Below are positions 1-8,766 of a DNA stretch of 64,000 nucleotides, one piece after another. Source of the DNA: Pontibacter ruber (GTDB lineage: Bacteria; Bacteroidota; Bacteroidia; Cytophagales; Hymenobacteraceae); the NCBI RefSeq assembly GCF_023630205.1, contig NZ_JALPRR010000003.1, forward strand, positions 62,001 to 126,000, given 5' to 3'. The notes beneath the pieces were generated by a model. That model did not search any database, was not told the origin of the DNA, and saw only the letters and a list, made by a program, of their open reading frames with translations. Both the position numbers and the translations under genes were made by a program. Numbering within the stretch: the stretch's first letter is position 1; each line of letters opens with the position of its first letter.

Positions 1-2
1 CT

Positions 3-2951
3 GGATACAGCTTTGGCAGCAACAATACCAGTAATTTTGCAACAATTCGTTATGATTCCGAAACTGGTGAGCAGACTTGGCTTGTACTCTATACAGGGGA
101 AGAGAACAGTAATAATATCGCCGAGGCCATCTCTGTTGACAATGAAGGTGGTGTTTACGTTGCCGGCACATCTTCCAGAGCAGGGAATAGTTTTGTCTCA
201 GACTTCGCTACTATACGCTATGATGCAGCCACCGGCAAACTGAGTTGGGAGCAGCGTTACAATGGAGAAGGCAGCGGTACTTACATAGCCCGAGCTATTG
301 CCGTAGACAACAAAGGGGGTGTTTTTGTTACTGGCAGCAGCGGCTACTATGGCAGCGACAGCGACTATGTTACCATCCGTTATAATACACCTGATGGCAA
401 CGAAAGCTGGGTGCAGCGCTACAACGGACCAGCCAACGGTTTGGACCAGGTCAGGGCCGTTGCTGTCGGCAACACAGGAAGAGTTGTTGTAACAGGCTAC
501 AGTGAAGGAAGCGGCACCGGACCTGACTTTGCCACAATCAGCTACGACGCAAAAACCGGTACCCAAAGCTGGGCCAGTCGGTACGATGTTATTGGGGATC
601 TAGCGGATTATACTATAGCCGTGGTTGCGGATGCAGAAGGCAACAGCTACGTCACTGGTACCAGCAGCTATGAATTTGACATGATACAGAATAGGTCTAG
701 TATTGTTACAATCAAATATTCACCATCTGGTGATACGCTTTGGGTGCAGGAGTACAAAGGGGAACAGAGTAACCGAGCTACTGCTATCGCTATTGACAAT
801 CAGGGAGGGCTGTACGTAACAGGCTACAGTGACAGAGGTCAGATGCAATATGACTATGTCACCATCCGCTATGATGCAGTTTCGGGCCAGGAAAGCTGGG
901 TACAAAGTTATAATGGCAAGGGTAATGGCAGAGACATTTCCAGGGATATTACTGTAGATGATCAAGGAGGAGTTTATGTTACCGGCTACAGTTATAGCTA
1001 TACCAACAGCAATGAAACTGAGTTTGGTGATTATGCCACCATCCGTTACGAGGCCTCTACAGGAGAGCAAACCTGGGTAAGCCGCTACGAAGAAGGATCT
1101 GCCACTGCAATTGCCATAGATGATAAAGGAGGAGTTTATGTCACTGGTTCCTCTGCCACTATCCGATACGAAGCAGCCACTGGTCAGGAAACCTGGGTGC
1201 AACCAAACAATACAGGGGAAAACAAGAGGAGCTTCTTCCAAGATATCTCTGTAGATAAGTCGGGGGGCGTCTACACTACGGGTTCCTTCAGTGACTGGAC
1301 AGCAAACATTGATAACTATTTGACAGTTCGCTACGACGCAGCCACTGGCAAAGTGGTTTGGTCTCAGCAATATGCCGGCCCTGTAGGAGGTAATGAAGGT
1401 GCTTCCGCCATTACTGTAGACAACAAAGGTGGCGTCTTCGTTACGGGTAGTAGCGCAGGCGACAACTTTGCTACAGATTACACTACCATCCGATACGAGG
1501 CTTTCACTGGTCAGGAAAGCTGGGTGCAACGGTATAGCAGAGTAGGAAAAGGTGTAAGTTATGACAGAGCTAGTGCAATTGCTGTGGATAGCCTGGATGG
1601 TGTTTATGTAACTGGTACGAGTTGGCTTGTAAATAACGATAATGGATTAAGCACGTCCGACAGAGTCTTTAGCACGATAAAGTATAATGCTGCTACTGGT
1701 ACCCAACTCTGGGATATACAAACTGCCGGACCTAATGAGAGTGCTGTAGATATGGCATTGGACAGGGCAGGCAATATCATCGTCACCGGCTATAGTTTAA
1801 ATGACATTACAGACTACGACTTCCTGACCGTCAAGTACAGCCAGAAGCAGTGCCCTGCTTTAGCTGACGCAGCCATACAAGGCAAAGCTACCGCTTTAGT
1901 CAATATCAAAGGCTCCACCTACACCCTTGCTGACTCTGGTGCCACCACTTTTACCTGGCGCATTACCGACGGCAGCGGCTCTGATTACACCAGCTTCAGC
2001 GGTCAGGGCAGCAACACCATCAAGGTCAACTGGCCTTCCACACCTGATGTGTACAAGCTGAGCCTGACGTATGGCGGTGAGGCTGGCTGTCCAGTAAAAG
2101 ACACCACGCTCTACGTGCACGTCTTTGATCCTCAAGCAGGCTTTGTTACGGGCGGGGGCTGGATCACTTCTCCGGTGAACAGTGCCTACGAGTTCATGAA
2201 GACCAATGGCAAGGCTTACTTCGGGCTGATGGCCAGGTACAAGAAAGGCGAGGAAAACCGGCTGCAGGGCGAAACGCAGCTGTTGCTCGAAAGCGGCTCG
2301 TTCTACTTCAGGAGTATTTCCCAACTCTCCCGCACCTTGGTCATCTCCGGCAACCAGGCCTTCTACCGCGGCAGAGGCAAGGTATCCTACAGAGACGACA
2401 AGGGCAAGCTGGTGACAGATCCGCGCAAGTTCATGTTCCTGATTTCAGCCACCGACGGGCAGCTCGACAAAGCCAAAGAAGCTGACAAGCTGCGCCTACT
2501 GGTCTGGGAAATACAGCAGGACGGCACCCGCGGAGCTGTGGTGTACGATAACCAGATCGGCTGCTCCACCAACCTGGATGAAAATGCAGAGGCTTGCCAG
2601 ACCATCGGCGGAGGCAACATCGTCATCCACCAGAGCGGTGTAAAGCGCGTGAGCTCTCAGTCAACTCTTGTGGCTGAAACAACTCCGGATCAGACAGGAC
2701 TTGTGGCCTATCCGACTGCCTTCAGTGACCGCACTATACTTTCCTTTGCCAGTGAAGAAGACGCTGAGTATACACTCGAGCTCTACGATCTGAAAGGAGC
2801 ACTAGTCAAGCGCATTGCTGCCGGATCAGCTCAAAGCGGGCAGCGCTACGAACACGAGCTCAAGGCAGAGGGTCTGGGCAAAGGCATGTACCTGGTGCGC
2901 CTGACCAGTGGCAGCACTCTGCAAACGGTCAAACTGGTCGTGCAGAAATAG
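3..2951 (+). CDS. SBBP-repeat T9SS-secreted protein (5' end outside window)
   Basis: The frame is open from the first bases of the window to the stop at 2951, about 982 visible codons, so the start lies upstream. The N-terminal two thirds are tandem repeats of about 50-60 residues built around GGVYVTG and YATIRYDAATG motifs (SBBP beta-propeller repeats). A PKD/Ig-like segment follows (about bases 1850-2130), then a domain around FVTGGGWI, and last a T9SS type A sorting domain (LELYDLKGALVKRI ... KLVVQK). The protein is predicted to cross the outer membrane by T9SS and be attached or released there. Its ligand or role is unknown. It is a paralogue of the protein at 18049-21891, which has the same domain order and a very similar tail. 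An internal ATG at 411 is only the first Met inside the truncated frame, not the start. Confidence 0.9.
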   Translation, partial: GYSFGSNNTSNFATIRYDSETGEQTWLVLYTGEENSNNIAEAISVDNEGGVYVAGTSSRAGNSFVSDFATIRYDAATGKLSWEQRYNGEGSGTYIARAIAVDNKGGVFVTGSSGYYGSDSDYVTIRYNTPDGNESWVQRYNGPANGLDQVRAVAVGNTGRVVVTGYSEGSGTGPDFATISYDAKTGTQSWASRYDVIGDLADYTIAVVADAEGNSYVTGTSSYEFDMIQNRSSIVTIKYSPSGDTLWVQEYKGEQSNRATAIAIDNQGGLYVTGYSDRGQMQYDYVTIRYDAVSGQESWVQSYNGKGNGRDISRDITVDDQGGVYVTGYSYSYTNSNETEFGDYATIRYEASTGEQTWVSRYEEGSATAIAIDDKGGVYVTGSSATIRYEAATGQETWVQPNNTGENKRSFFQDISVDKSGGVYTTGSFSDWTANIDNYLTVRYDAATGKVVWSQQYAGPVGGNEGASAITVDNKGGVFVTGSSAGDNFATDYTTIRYEAFTGQESWVQRYSRVGKGVSYDRASAIAVDSLDGVYVTGTSWLVNNDNGLSTSDRVFSTIKYNAATGTQLWDIQTAGPNESAVDMALDRAGNIIVTGYSLNDITDYDFLTVKYSQKQCPALADAAIQGKATALVNIKGSTYTLADSGATTFTWRITDGSGSDYTSFSGQGSNTIKVNWPSTPDVYKLSLTYGGEAGCPVKDTTLYVHVFDPQAGFVTGGGWITSPVNSAYEFMKTNGKAYFGLMARYKKGEENRLQGETQLLLESGSFYFRSISQLSRTLVISGNQAFYRGRGKVSYRDDKGKLVTDPRKFMFLISATDGQLDKAKEADKLRLLVWEIQQDGTRGAVVYDNQIGCSTNLDENAEACQTIGGGNIVIHQSGVKRVSSQSTLVAETTPDQTGLVAYPTAFSDRTILSFASEEDAEYTLELYDLKGALVKRIAAGSAQSGQRYEHELKAEGLGKGMYLVRLTSGSTLQTVKLVVQK

Positions 2952-2960
2952 GTTTGCAAC

Positions 2961-3007
2961 TAAAAAGCAGAGGCCGCTATTCAGAAAATAGCGGCCTCTG
3001 CTTTTTA
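2961..3007. terminator. Bidirectional intrinsic terminator
   Basis: A near-perfect stem of about 20 bp (AAAAAGCAGAGGCCGCTATT and its complement) with a 5-base loop lies between two convergent genes. A-run and T-run flanks allow it to work on both strands. Confidence 0.9.
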
Positions 3008-3028
3008 GTTAAGTATAACAAGTATAGC

Positions 3029-3568
3029 CTAGCGACCAAAATCGTCCTGTACTCTTACGATATCTTCTTCGTCTGATGGCTTTCCTGCATCGGTGTGTTG
3101 CCATATTTCAGCCAGCACGCCCCAGTCATCGAGCCCTACCAGGCGGTGGCGCTCGCCCTGTTGTAGTTTTATTTTATCGCCGGGACCCAACGTTTTCCGC
3201 TCACCTTCTTCATCGGTATCGCTGGTGACCACGCCTACGGTACCTTTTATTACCTGCCAAATCTCAGCTCTGCGGTGATGATACTGCCATGATAGTCTTT
3301 TTTCCGGGGCCACCACTAAGATCTTTGGGCTAAGCTTTCCGGAAATCTTTAAATCATCAACAGAGATACCATCAAAATAAGTATCTGCAAAGCGCTGGGC
3401 CTGCTCCTCATCTATCACAAAAAAGCCACCCCATGGCCGGGTGCGATCCTGTTTTTCTACTGTAAAGCCTTTTGTTTCAAGCTCATGCTTCAGCTCTTCA
3501 AAAAGTCTTGTTTTGTTTTCTTCTTCCGATACCATGTTTGTATTGTAATCGTCCTCTTCGGGGTTCAT
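3029..3568 (-). CDS. Cupin protein, mannose-6-phosphate isomerase type II-like
   Basis: 179 residues. The core resembles the C-terminal cupin of type II phosphomannose isomerases. It has a PWGGFFVI strand, the metal-site pattern QYHHRRAEIWQVIKG, a GPGDKIKLQQGERHRL turn and a final AEIWQH strand. Many Bacteroidota carry such single-cupin proteins, often annotated as phosphoheptose or mannose-6-phosphate isomerase; the substrate is not proven here. The first 30 residues are acidic and polar. An internal Met at residue 12 is an alternative start. It ends against a bidirectional terminator shared with the T9SS gene. Confidence 0.8.
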   Translation of the reverse strand: MNPEEDDYNTNMVSEEENKTRLFEELKHELETKGFTVEKQDRTRPWGGFFVIDEEQAQRFADTYFDGISVDDLKISGKLSPKILVVAPEKRLSWQYHHRRAEIWQVIKGTVGVVTSDTDEEGERKTLGPGDKIKLQQGERHRLVGLDDWGVLAEIWQHTDAGKPSDEEDIVRVQDDFGR

Positions 3569-3733
3569 CTGTTTAAGCTGGAAATATAATAATACTTATT
3601 AAACCAAAGAAATTTTGTTGTAGTCAGTCTGTTCAACAATAGTAGTTTACTGCTTAAGAAAGTGTTTACTTACTTTGTGCAAGTATAGTTAAACGGTAAT
3701 GTGAAAAGTGGAGAAATAACTAAGCTGTACCTT

Positions 3734-3985
3734 CTAGAAGTCAAGCATCTCCAGCAGGTTGATCTGGTTGAGATAAGGCTCGAGGGCTTTCTTGCTACTA
3801 AAACCTCTTACCAGGCTAATGTGCTCACTTTCGGGGTTGTACCAAATTTCAGCAAAGAAGTTGCCAAGATCATACAAGGCAATACGATAACCTCTTCTGG
3901 CACGATACGCCAAAAAAGTACCATGTGCCCAGATTATTTCTAATCTACCTGCAAGGGTGTGGGTGTTGAATAAAGTGAGGTTCAT
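3734..3985 (-). CDS. Small conserved hypothetical protein (83 aa)
   Basis: The protein begins MNLTLFNTHTLAGRLEIIWA and contains aromatic-rich strands (YRIALYDLGNFFAEIWY). It looks like a small beta-rich cytosolic protein. The composition is normal for a real gene, and similar short proteins are common in Cytophagales. A competing plus-strand frame (3701-3943) has a less protein-like sequence. No function can be assigned. Confidence 0.65.
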   Translation of the reverse strand: MNLTLFNTHTLAGRLEIIWAHGTFLAYRARRGYRIALYDLGNFFAEIWYNPESEHISLVRGFSSKKALEPYLNQINLLEMLDF

Positions 3986-4047
3986 GCACTAGTATACGAT
4001 GGCAATCAGAAAAGGAAGCAGCCTGTACAGGCTTTGTTACACTATAG

Positions 4048-4302
4048 TCAGGATGCAGCCCTGGAATGCTGGTCATACTCTTCTTCACTCTCAAAATCCC
4101 AGTATACTTCCAGTGTTGTTGGTCCGTCGAGATAAGCCGGAATAGGGGTGTAAATAACCAACCCCGCTTTAAATATCCGCTTTCCGGATCTGGCTAACCG
4201 CACAGCTTGCCACATAAGCCTGCTATATATCTCTGAACCAACAGGTCGCCTGCTGTTAACATAAGGGCTCCCTTCTTCGAACTTAAACACAGTTGTATAC
4301 AT
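4048..4302 (-). CDS. Hypothetical protein (84 aa)
   Basis: The ATG at 4302 (MYTTVFKFEEGSPYVNSRRPV) was chosen because the only longer option begins with TTG. The protein is balanced in charge, with an acidic C-terminus (YWDFESEEEYDQ). No membrane segment or known motif is seen. Function unknown. Confidence 0.55.
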   Translation of the reverse strand: MYTTVFKFEEGSPYVNSRRPVGSEIYSRLMWQAVRLARSGKRIFKAGLVIYTPIPAYLDGPTTLEVYWDFESEEEYDQHSRAAS

Positions 4303-4567
4303 GATTCCATTATTCAGGAGGTGCAAAATCTTCTGTATAATATTCTACGTATGTTTTTGTTCATAGATATACAACAAAGCTGAAAACATCTTGTTAAAGT
4401 ATAGCTTATAACCTGAACAGCCTCTTCAGATCAATCTGTGCCATAAAATTTGTGATAGGATAAGTAGGGAGGAGCTTATAAGCAGCAGGGAGAAAAATGG
4501 AGGGCTGACAACAGAGAATCAATTTAGATGTACTCTCTATTGTCAGCTCTTCAGAAGCTCATCAAAA

Positions 4568-5434
4568 CTACTTTTCAGTAACAAAGCTTATTTTAACCAG
4601 GATCGGGAAATGATCTGAGGGAAATTTTCCGTTATACGTATCGGTCAGCATTCCCCATTTAGATACATTAAAGTCTTTCGTCACAAAAATATGGTCGATG
4701 ACTTCGTTGCCTTCATTCTGTTTACCAAAGGCATTGAAGGAGGAGCTGAGCGCATACGGCTGTTTTACTTCTTTGAATGTATCTTTCAGAATATCTGAAT
4801 TCGCTAGTGCCTGATACCATTCACTGCTGTGATTGCCGTTAAAATCGCCGGTTAAGATGACTGGTTCTTTGCCCGCAATCTCACGGATCTTGCGCAACAT
4901 GAGTTTGCTGCTTTCGCGGCGGGCTTGTACCCCCTCGTGGTCAAAATGTACATTAAAGACGTAAAATTTCTTTTTTGTTTTGAGGTCCTGTAAATAAACC
5001 CAGGATGCAATCCGGTTGCAGCAGGTGGCATCCCAGCCAAGAGATGGTTTGTCCGGTGTTTCGGACAGCCAGAAATCTCCTTTGTTCAGCAGCTTGTACT
5101 TGTCCTTCCTGAAAAAAATGGCAGCGTGCTCTCCTTTTTCTTTTCCGTCGTCCCGGCCTACACCGTAACGGTCGTACTCGGTCAACGCTTTGCTTAGGTC
5201 ATCCAGCTGATTTTTAAAGCCTTCCTGGGTACCCAAGATATCAAACTCATGAAAGCGGATCAACGCCGCTACGGCTGGTGCGCGGTCTTTCCAGAGATTG
5301 CCAATGTCGTTGGGGGTGTCTAACCGCACATTGTAGGAACCAACTGTTAATTGCTGTGCTCGGGTTAAAGCTGTAACATTTAGCAGGAGCAGAAGGGAAA
5401 GAAGCAATGCTTTTAAATACATAAAATCCATCAT
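4568..5434 (-). CDS. Secreted endonuclease/exonuclease/phosphatase family protein
   Basis: 288 residues. A signal peptide (YLKALLLSLLLLLNVTALTRAQQ) is followed by a full EEP fold. Visible motifs are the N-terminal SYNVRLD, the catalytic Glu in LGTQEG, NVHFDHEG, the central ILTGDFNGN and the C-terminal SDHFPIL. These are the metal-binding and His-Asp residues of DNase I-like hydrolases. The protein is probably periplasmic and cleaves phosphodiesters or phosphomonoesters; homologues are often annotated as sphingomyelinase-like or plain EEP proteins. It is on the same strand as the lipoprotein methyltransferase upstream. Confidence 0.85.
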   Translation of the reverse strand: MMDFMYLKALLLSLLLLLNVTALTRAQQLTVGSYNVRLDTPNDIGNLWKDRAPAVAALIRFHEFDILGTQEGFKNQLDDLSKALTEYDRYGVGRDDGKEKGEHAAIFFRKDKYKLLNKGDFWLSETPDKPSLGWDATCCNRIASWVYLQDLKTKKKFYVFNVHFDHEGVQARRESSKLMLRKIREIAGKEPVILTGDFNGNHSSEWYQALANSDILKDTFKEVKQPYALSSSFNAFGKQNEGNEVIDHIFVTKDFNVSKWGMLTDTYNGKFPSDHFPILVKISFVTEK

Positions 5435-5507
5435 TACAAGTAAAATGCAGGCTTTTAACGTACAGCTTTGAAACTATACAGTTGAAGCTTGAACAGTTAA
5501 GTTATAC

Positions 5508-6248
5508 TTAATTTTCAGTTTTTTCGAACAACATGAAATGCTGAATGGGAAGAAAGTCTTCCTGTTTATAGAGTCTGAAACCGTTAGCTTCTAATTCCTT
5601 TCTGATCTGTTCGGCGCTCATCTTGTGCAGTTCCCTTATGCGAACATCCGGATCCTCTGCCCGGTACTCAAGCAGTAGCAGTTTGCCTCCTGGCTTCAAA
5701 GCCTTGTGAATTGCCTGCAGCATTTCCTGCGGGTACTCCAGCTCATGGTACACGTCCACCATAAAAGCAAGATCGAGGGAGCTGTCAGGCAGGTTTATAC
5801 TTTGGTTTCCTCCTTTTACTACTTCCACATTTGCCAGGCCTAGTTTCTGTTGCCGTTCTTTCAGGGAGGAGAGGAACCTGTCCTGTACCTCCACGGCGTA
5901 CACCTTACCATCCAGCACTTTGGGTGCAATGCGGAAAGTATAAAACCCGGTGCCAGCCCCAATATCGGCTACCACGCTGTTGGGTTGCAGCGGCATATTT
6001 TCTATGGCTAACAGTGAGTTTTCTTCTTCCTGCCGTGAATCTCTGTCCAGCCAGCTTCCGCCTGTTGCCGTCATGATGGCGGCTATTTCACGGCCCATGT
6101 ATACTTTGCCTGTGCCGCCGTTTTGGGGCTTTTTAGTAGTATAACCCCTGGTAGCAGTCTGCTCTTGCTGAGCCTGGCAGGAGTTGCAGGAACTCAGGGC
6201 CAGCACCAAAAGCATCACATACAGCCGGAGTGAAGCAGAGATACGCAT
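5508..6248 (-). CDS. Lipoprotein with class I SAM-methyltransferase domain
   Basis: 246 residues from the ATG at 6248. A longer frame to 6278 would need a TTG start and would overlap the upstream gene. The N-terminus (MRISASLRLYVMLLVLALSSC) is a lipoprotein signal with the lipobox Cys. Residues from about 75 onward hold a Rossmann methyltransferase: motif I VADIGAGTGFYTFRIAP, an acidic residue in VYAVEVQD, then LDLAFMVDVYHEL and LKPGGKLLLLEY. The start lies 10 bases after the stop of the upstream gene, suggesting an operon. An exported SAM-dependent enzyme is odd because SAM is cytoplasmic; this is raised as a finding. Confidence 0.8.
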   Translation of the reverse strand: MRISASLRLYVMLLVLALSSCNSCQAQQEQTATRGYTTKKPQNGGTGKVYMGREIAAIMTATGGSWLDRDSRQEEENSLLAIENMPLQPNSVVADIGAGTGFYTFRIAPKVLDGKVYAVEVQDRFLSSLKERQQKLGLANVEVVKGGNQSINLPDSSLDLAFMVDVYHELEYPQEMLQAIHKALKPGGKLLLLEYRAEDPDVRIRELHKMSAEQIRKELEANGFRLYKQEDFLPIQHFMLFEKTEN

Positions 6249-6258
6249 TTGATTTATT

Positions 6259-6717
6259 CTAGGAGGCCAGATTTTCAAGTCGTTGTGTTATATCGTCAAT
6301 CAGCTCTTCGCTCCACCTTTCAGCCAGTGTCTCGTACTCGGCTTTGTCCCAGCGTGAAAAGTATTCTTTCTCCGGCCAGCTATCACCTTTGCCAGGACCA
6401 ACCGTGTAGCTGCTGCGGTCGAGTTTAAAGACCAGGTCCTTCGTTATATCGAATGTTTCTGCCCCGGCTTTCTGAAAACCTTCCAGTCGTATTCTCAGAC
6501 CAAGTTGCTGCACATTGCCATTCTCTATACTTATCTCAACGGCAGAGTCGGCGGCGGGGTCTTTGGTCCAGGTGTCCACCATACGTTCCAGGTTAAAGTT
6601 GTCGAATAAGGGTATGACAGCCGCTAAGTTTTGGTGCACATGCTGCGCCAGCGCAGGAAGGATGGCATTGTAAAGCTGCTGTATGGATTGTTTATCGCGT
6701 ATCGGTTGGTCTTGCAT
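6259..6717 (-). CDS. Hypothetical protein (152 aa)
   Basis: A soluble acidic protein beginning MQDQPIRDKQSIQQLYNAIL. It has helical N- and C-terminal regions and central beta strands (VEISIENGNVQQLGLRIRLEGF). No signal peptide or catalytic motif is recognised. It is the first gene of a probable unit with the methyltransferase lipoprotein just downstream. Function unknown. Confidence 0.7.
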   Translation of the reverse strand: MQDQPIRDKQSIQQLYNAILPALAQHVHQNLAAVIPLFDNFNLERMVDTWTKDPAADSAVEISIENGNVQQLGLRIRLEGFQKAGAETFDITKDLVFKLDRSSYTVGPGKGDSWPEKEYFSRWDKAEYETLAERWSEELIDDITQRLENLAS

Positions 6718-6929
6718 GGGTTCTGTTTAGGACTAAATAGTTATATACGTGGCCTGTTCAAAAGCAGGTTTGTACCATGGATGTATGGTCGAAATTGTGA
6801 ATTTCCTTTAAGAAATAATATAGAAGAATATTTATAGTTAAAGATAATGATATGCGTTCTTTATATATAACAATTAAAAGTGCAGGTCGTACTATAGTAT
6901 TATTTTCTCCCCTCCTGTGTGAGCTGTGT

Positions 6930-8645
6930 ATGATCGGAAAATTTATACTTAGATATACTATACTTTTTGCATGCGCAATATTAAGTTCGTTCAATTCAGC
7001 GGCTCAATTTACCTCTATTACCAACCTTACGCCCGTGCCTGTTTCCACCGGTACGGGTGAGAAGCCCCAGTCGAAAGTATGGAAGCACGCTGGCCGGTAC
7101 TGGTGCGTGCTGCCCAACTCGAGCGGCACGCACCTCTGGCGGCTGGAGGGCACAAGCTGGACGCCGGTTCTGAAGCTCTCGAGCAGGACTACAACCAAAG
7201 CCGACTGCAAGCTGGTGGGCAACCTGGCCCACATCCTGCTCTTCCAGGGGGCTTCCTCGCAGTTCGTGTCGGTGGAGTATCTTTCAACTTCGGCCACTTA
7301 CCAGCTTTGGTCTAAACGCACCTCTACCGTGGGCCTGAACCTTGAGAAGGGCGTGGAAACGGCGACCATCGATATGGACGGCACCGGCCGCATGTGGCTG
7401 GCCTCGGACGGGAGCACCACCATCCAGGTGCGCTACAGCGATGTCCCGTACCACACCTGGAGCAGCCCCATCACCCTTGCCTCGGATGTGAGCACCGACG
7501 ACATTGGAACCGTGATTGCCATGCCCGGCAAGATAGGCGTGCTCTGGTCCAACCAAACCACCCGCCGCTTTGGCTTCAGAACCCACCGGGATGGAGAAGA
7601 TCCTGGTGAGTGGACTGAAGACGAGGTGCCTGCCTCGCAGTCGGCCCTCAATGTTGGAGCAGGCATGGCCGACGACCACCTCAACATGGCCGTAGCAGCA
7701 GATGGCACGCTCTACTGTGCCGTCAAGACCAGTTACGACAACAGCCGCTACCCTGAAATTGCCTTGCTTGTCAGGCAGCCCTCCGGCGAGTGGGACGATT
7801 TGTACGAGGTATCGAAAAAAGGCACCAGGCCAATTGTTGAGCTTGATGAAAAAAACGATAAAGTGATCGTAATATATACTGCAGGAGATACTGGAGGAGA
7901 CATTCTTTACAGAGAGTCCATGCTTTCTTCTATAACCTTCAGTTCGCAAATGATATTGATGAGCGGAGGGGCTTATAACAACTCGACCAGCACAAAAGAC
8001 AACTTCAGCGAGGACGTTGTCATTTTAGCATCGACTAGCAAAGAGGCGGTAGGAGTGCTGGCGAGCAATAAACTGGAGCCTCTGCCAGTAGAGTTGTTTA
8101 GCTTTGAAGCAAAACTGGTGAACGACGATGTGGTGCTCAAATGGATAACTGCCTCGGAAAAAAACAACGAGTATTTTAGTATAGAAGCAAGTACCGACGG
8201 GCACAATTTCATTTCGATCGGTACCGTGCCCGGTAACGGCACTACGCAGGTACAGAGCCGTTATACGTTTACAGACAAAGACATTTTCCACTATAACGCC
8301 GCTCAGGTATACTATCGGCTAAGGCAGGTGGATTACTCAGGTGAAGCAACGCTCAGCCCTGTACGGTTTGTGCAATCTCCTGCTCTGGCAAAGGGGCTTT
8401 CGCTTCAGGTCTTTCCTAACCCATTCAAGTATGATCTTCAGGTACAGATAGGCACGGATAAAGCGGAACCTGCCTCGCTGACGTTATACAATGCTCAGGG
8501 CAAGGTATTGCTTTCCCAGCAGCCGCTGCTCAAAGTCGGGCAAAACCACATCCTTCTAAACGAGCTTCCCCTCGCGCAAGGCATCTATTTTTTGTCAGTC
8601 AGAACAGCCAGCCAGCAGCGGGTTGTAAAGTTGGTTCGGGAGTAA
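6930..8645 (+). CDS. T9SS type A sorting-domain protein, BNR/exo-sialidase-like
   Basis: 571 residues from the ATG at 6930, which gives a clean signal peptide (MIGKFILRYTILFACAILSSFNSAAQ); a start at 6852 would precede it with unrelated sequence. Residues about 30-380 look like a beta-propeller of BNR/sialidase type with repeated W and D motifs, but no sialidase active site was identified. Next comes the Bacteroidota linker domain starting LPVELFSFEAKLVNDDVVLKW. The end is a T9SS sorting domain (VFPNPFKYDLQVQI ... GIYFLSVRT). It is predicted to be surface-exposed or secreted. Confidence 0.85.
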   Translation: MIGKFILRYTILFACAILSSFNSAAQFTSITNLTPVPVSTGTGEKPQSKVWKHAGRYWCVLPNSSGTHLWRLEGTSWTPVLKLSSRTTTKADCKLVGNLAHILLFQGASSQFVSVEYLSTSATYQLWSKRTSTVGLNLEKGVETATIDMDGTGRMWLASDGSTTIQVRYSDVPYHTWSSPITLASDVSTDDIGTVIAMPGKIGVLWSNQTTRRFGFRTHRDGEDPGEWTEDEVPASQSALNVGAGMADDHLNMAVAADGTLYCAVKTSYDNSRYPEIALLVRQPSGEWDDLYEVSKKGTRPIVELDEKNDKVIVIYTAGDTGGDILYRESMLSSITFSSQMILMSGGAYNNSTSTKDNFSEDVVILASTSKEAVGVLASNKLEPLPVELFSFEAKLVNDDVVLKWITASEKNNEYFSIEASTDGHNFISIGTVPGNGTTQVQSRYTFTDKDIFHYNAAQVYYRLRQVDYSGEATLSPVRFVQSPALAKGLSLQVFPNPFKYDLQVQIGTDKAEPASLTLYNAQGKVLLSQQPLLKVGQNHILLNELPLAQGIYFLSVRTASQQRVVKLVRE

Positions 8646-8766
8646 AAGCATTTCTTTGTTGTTGTAACAAGTAAAACCCGTTAGGGTGTTTCGGTTTTTT
8701 CGTAACTTGTGATCTGTTACAACAACAGAGTTTTGACTCAAATCTTTTACACCCTTTAAACAACCT

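Noticed and set aside
720..1529. Long minus-strand open frame inside the SBBP-repeat gene
   Set aside because: It is the antisense shadow of the repeats, with irregular composition; the plus-strand frame carries the clear domain signal.
3701..3943. Plus-strand open frame opposite the 83-residue gene
   Set aside because: The minus-strand product has better composition; only one of the two is likely to be real.
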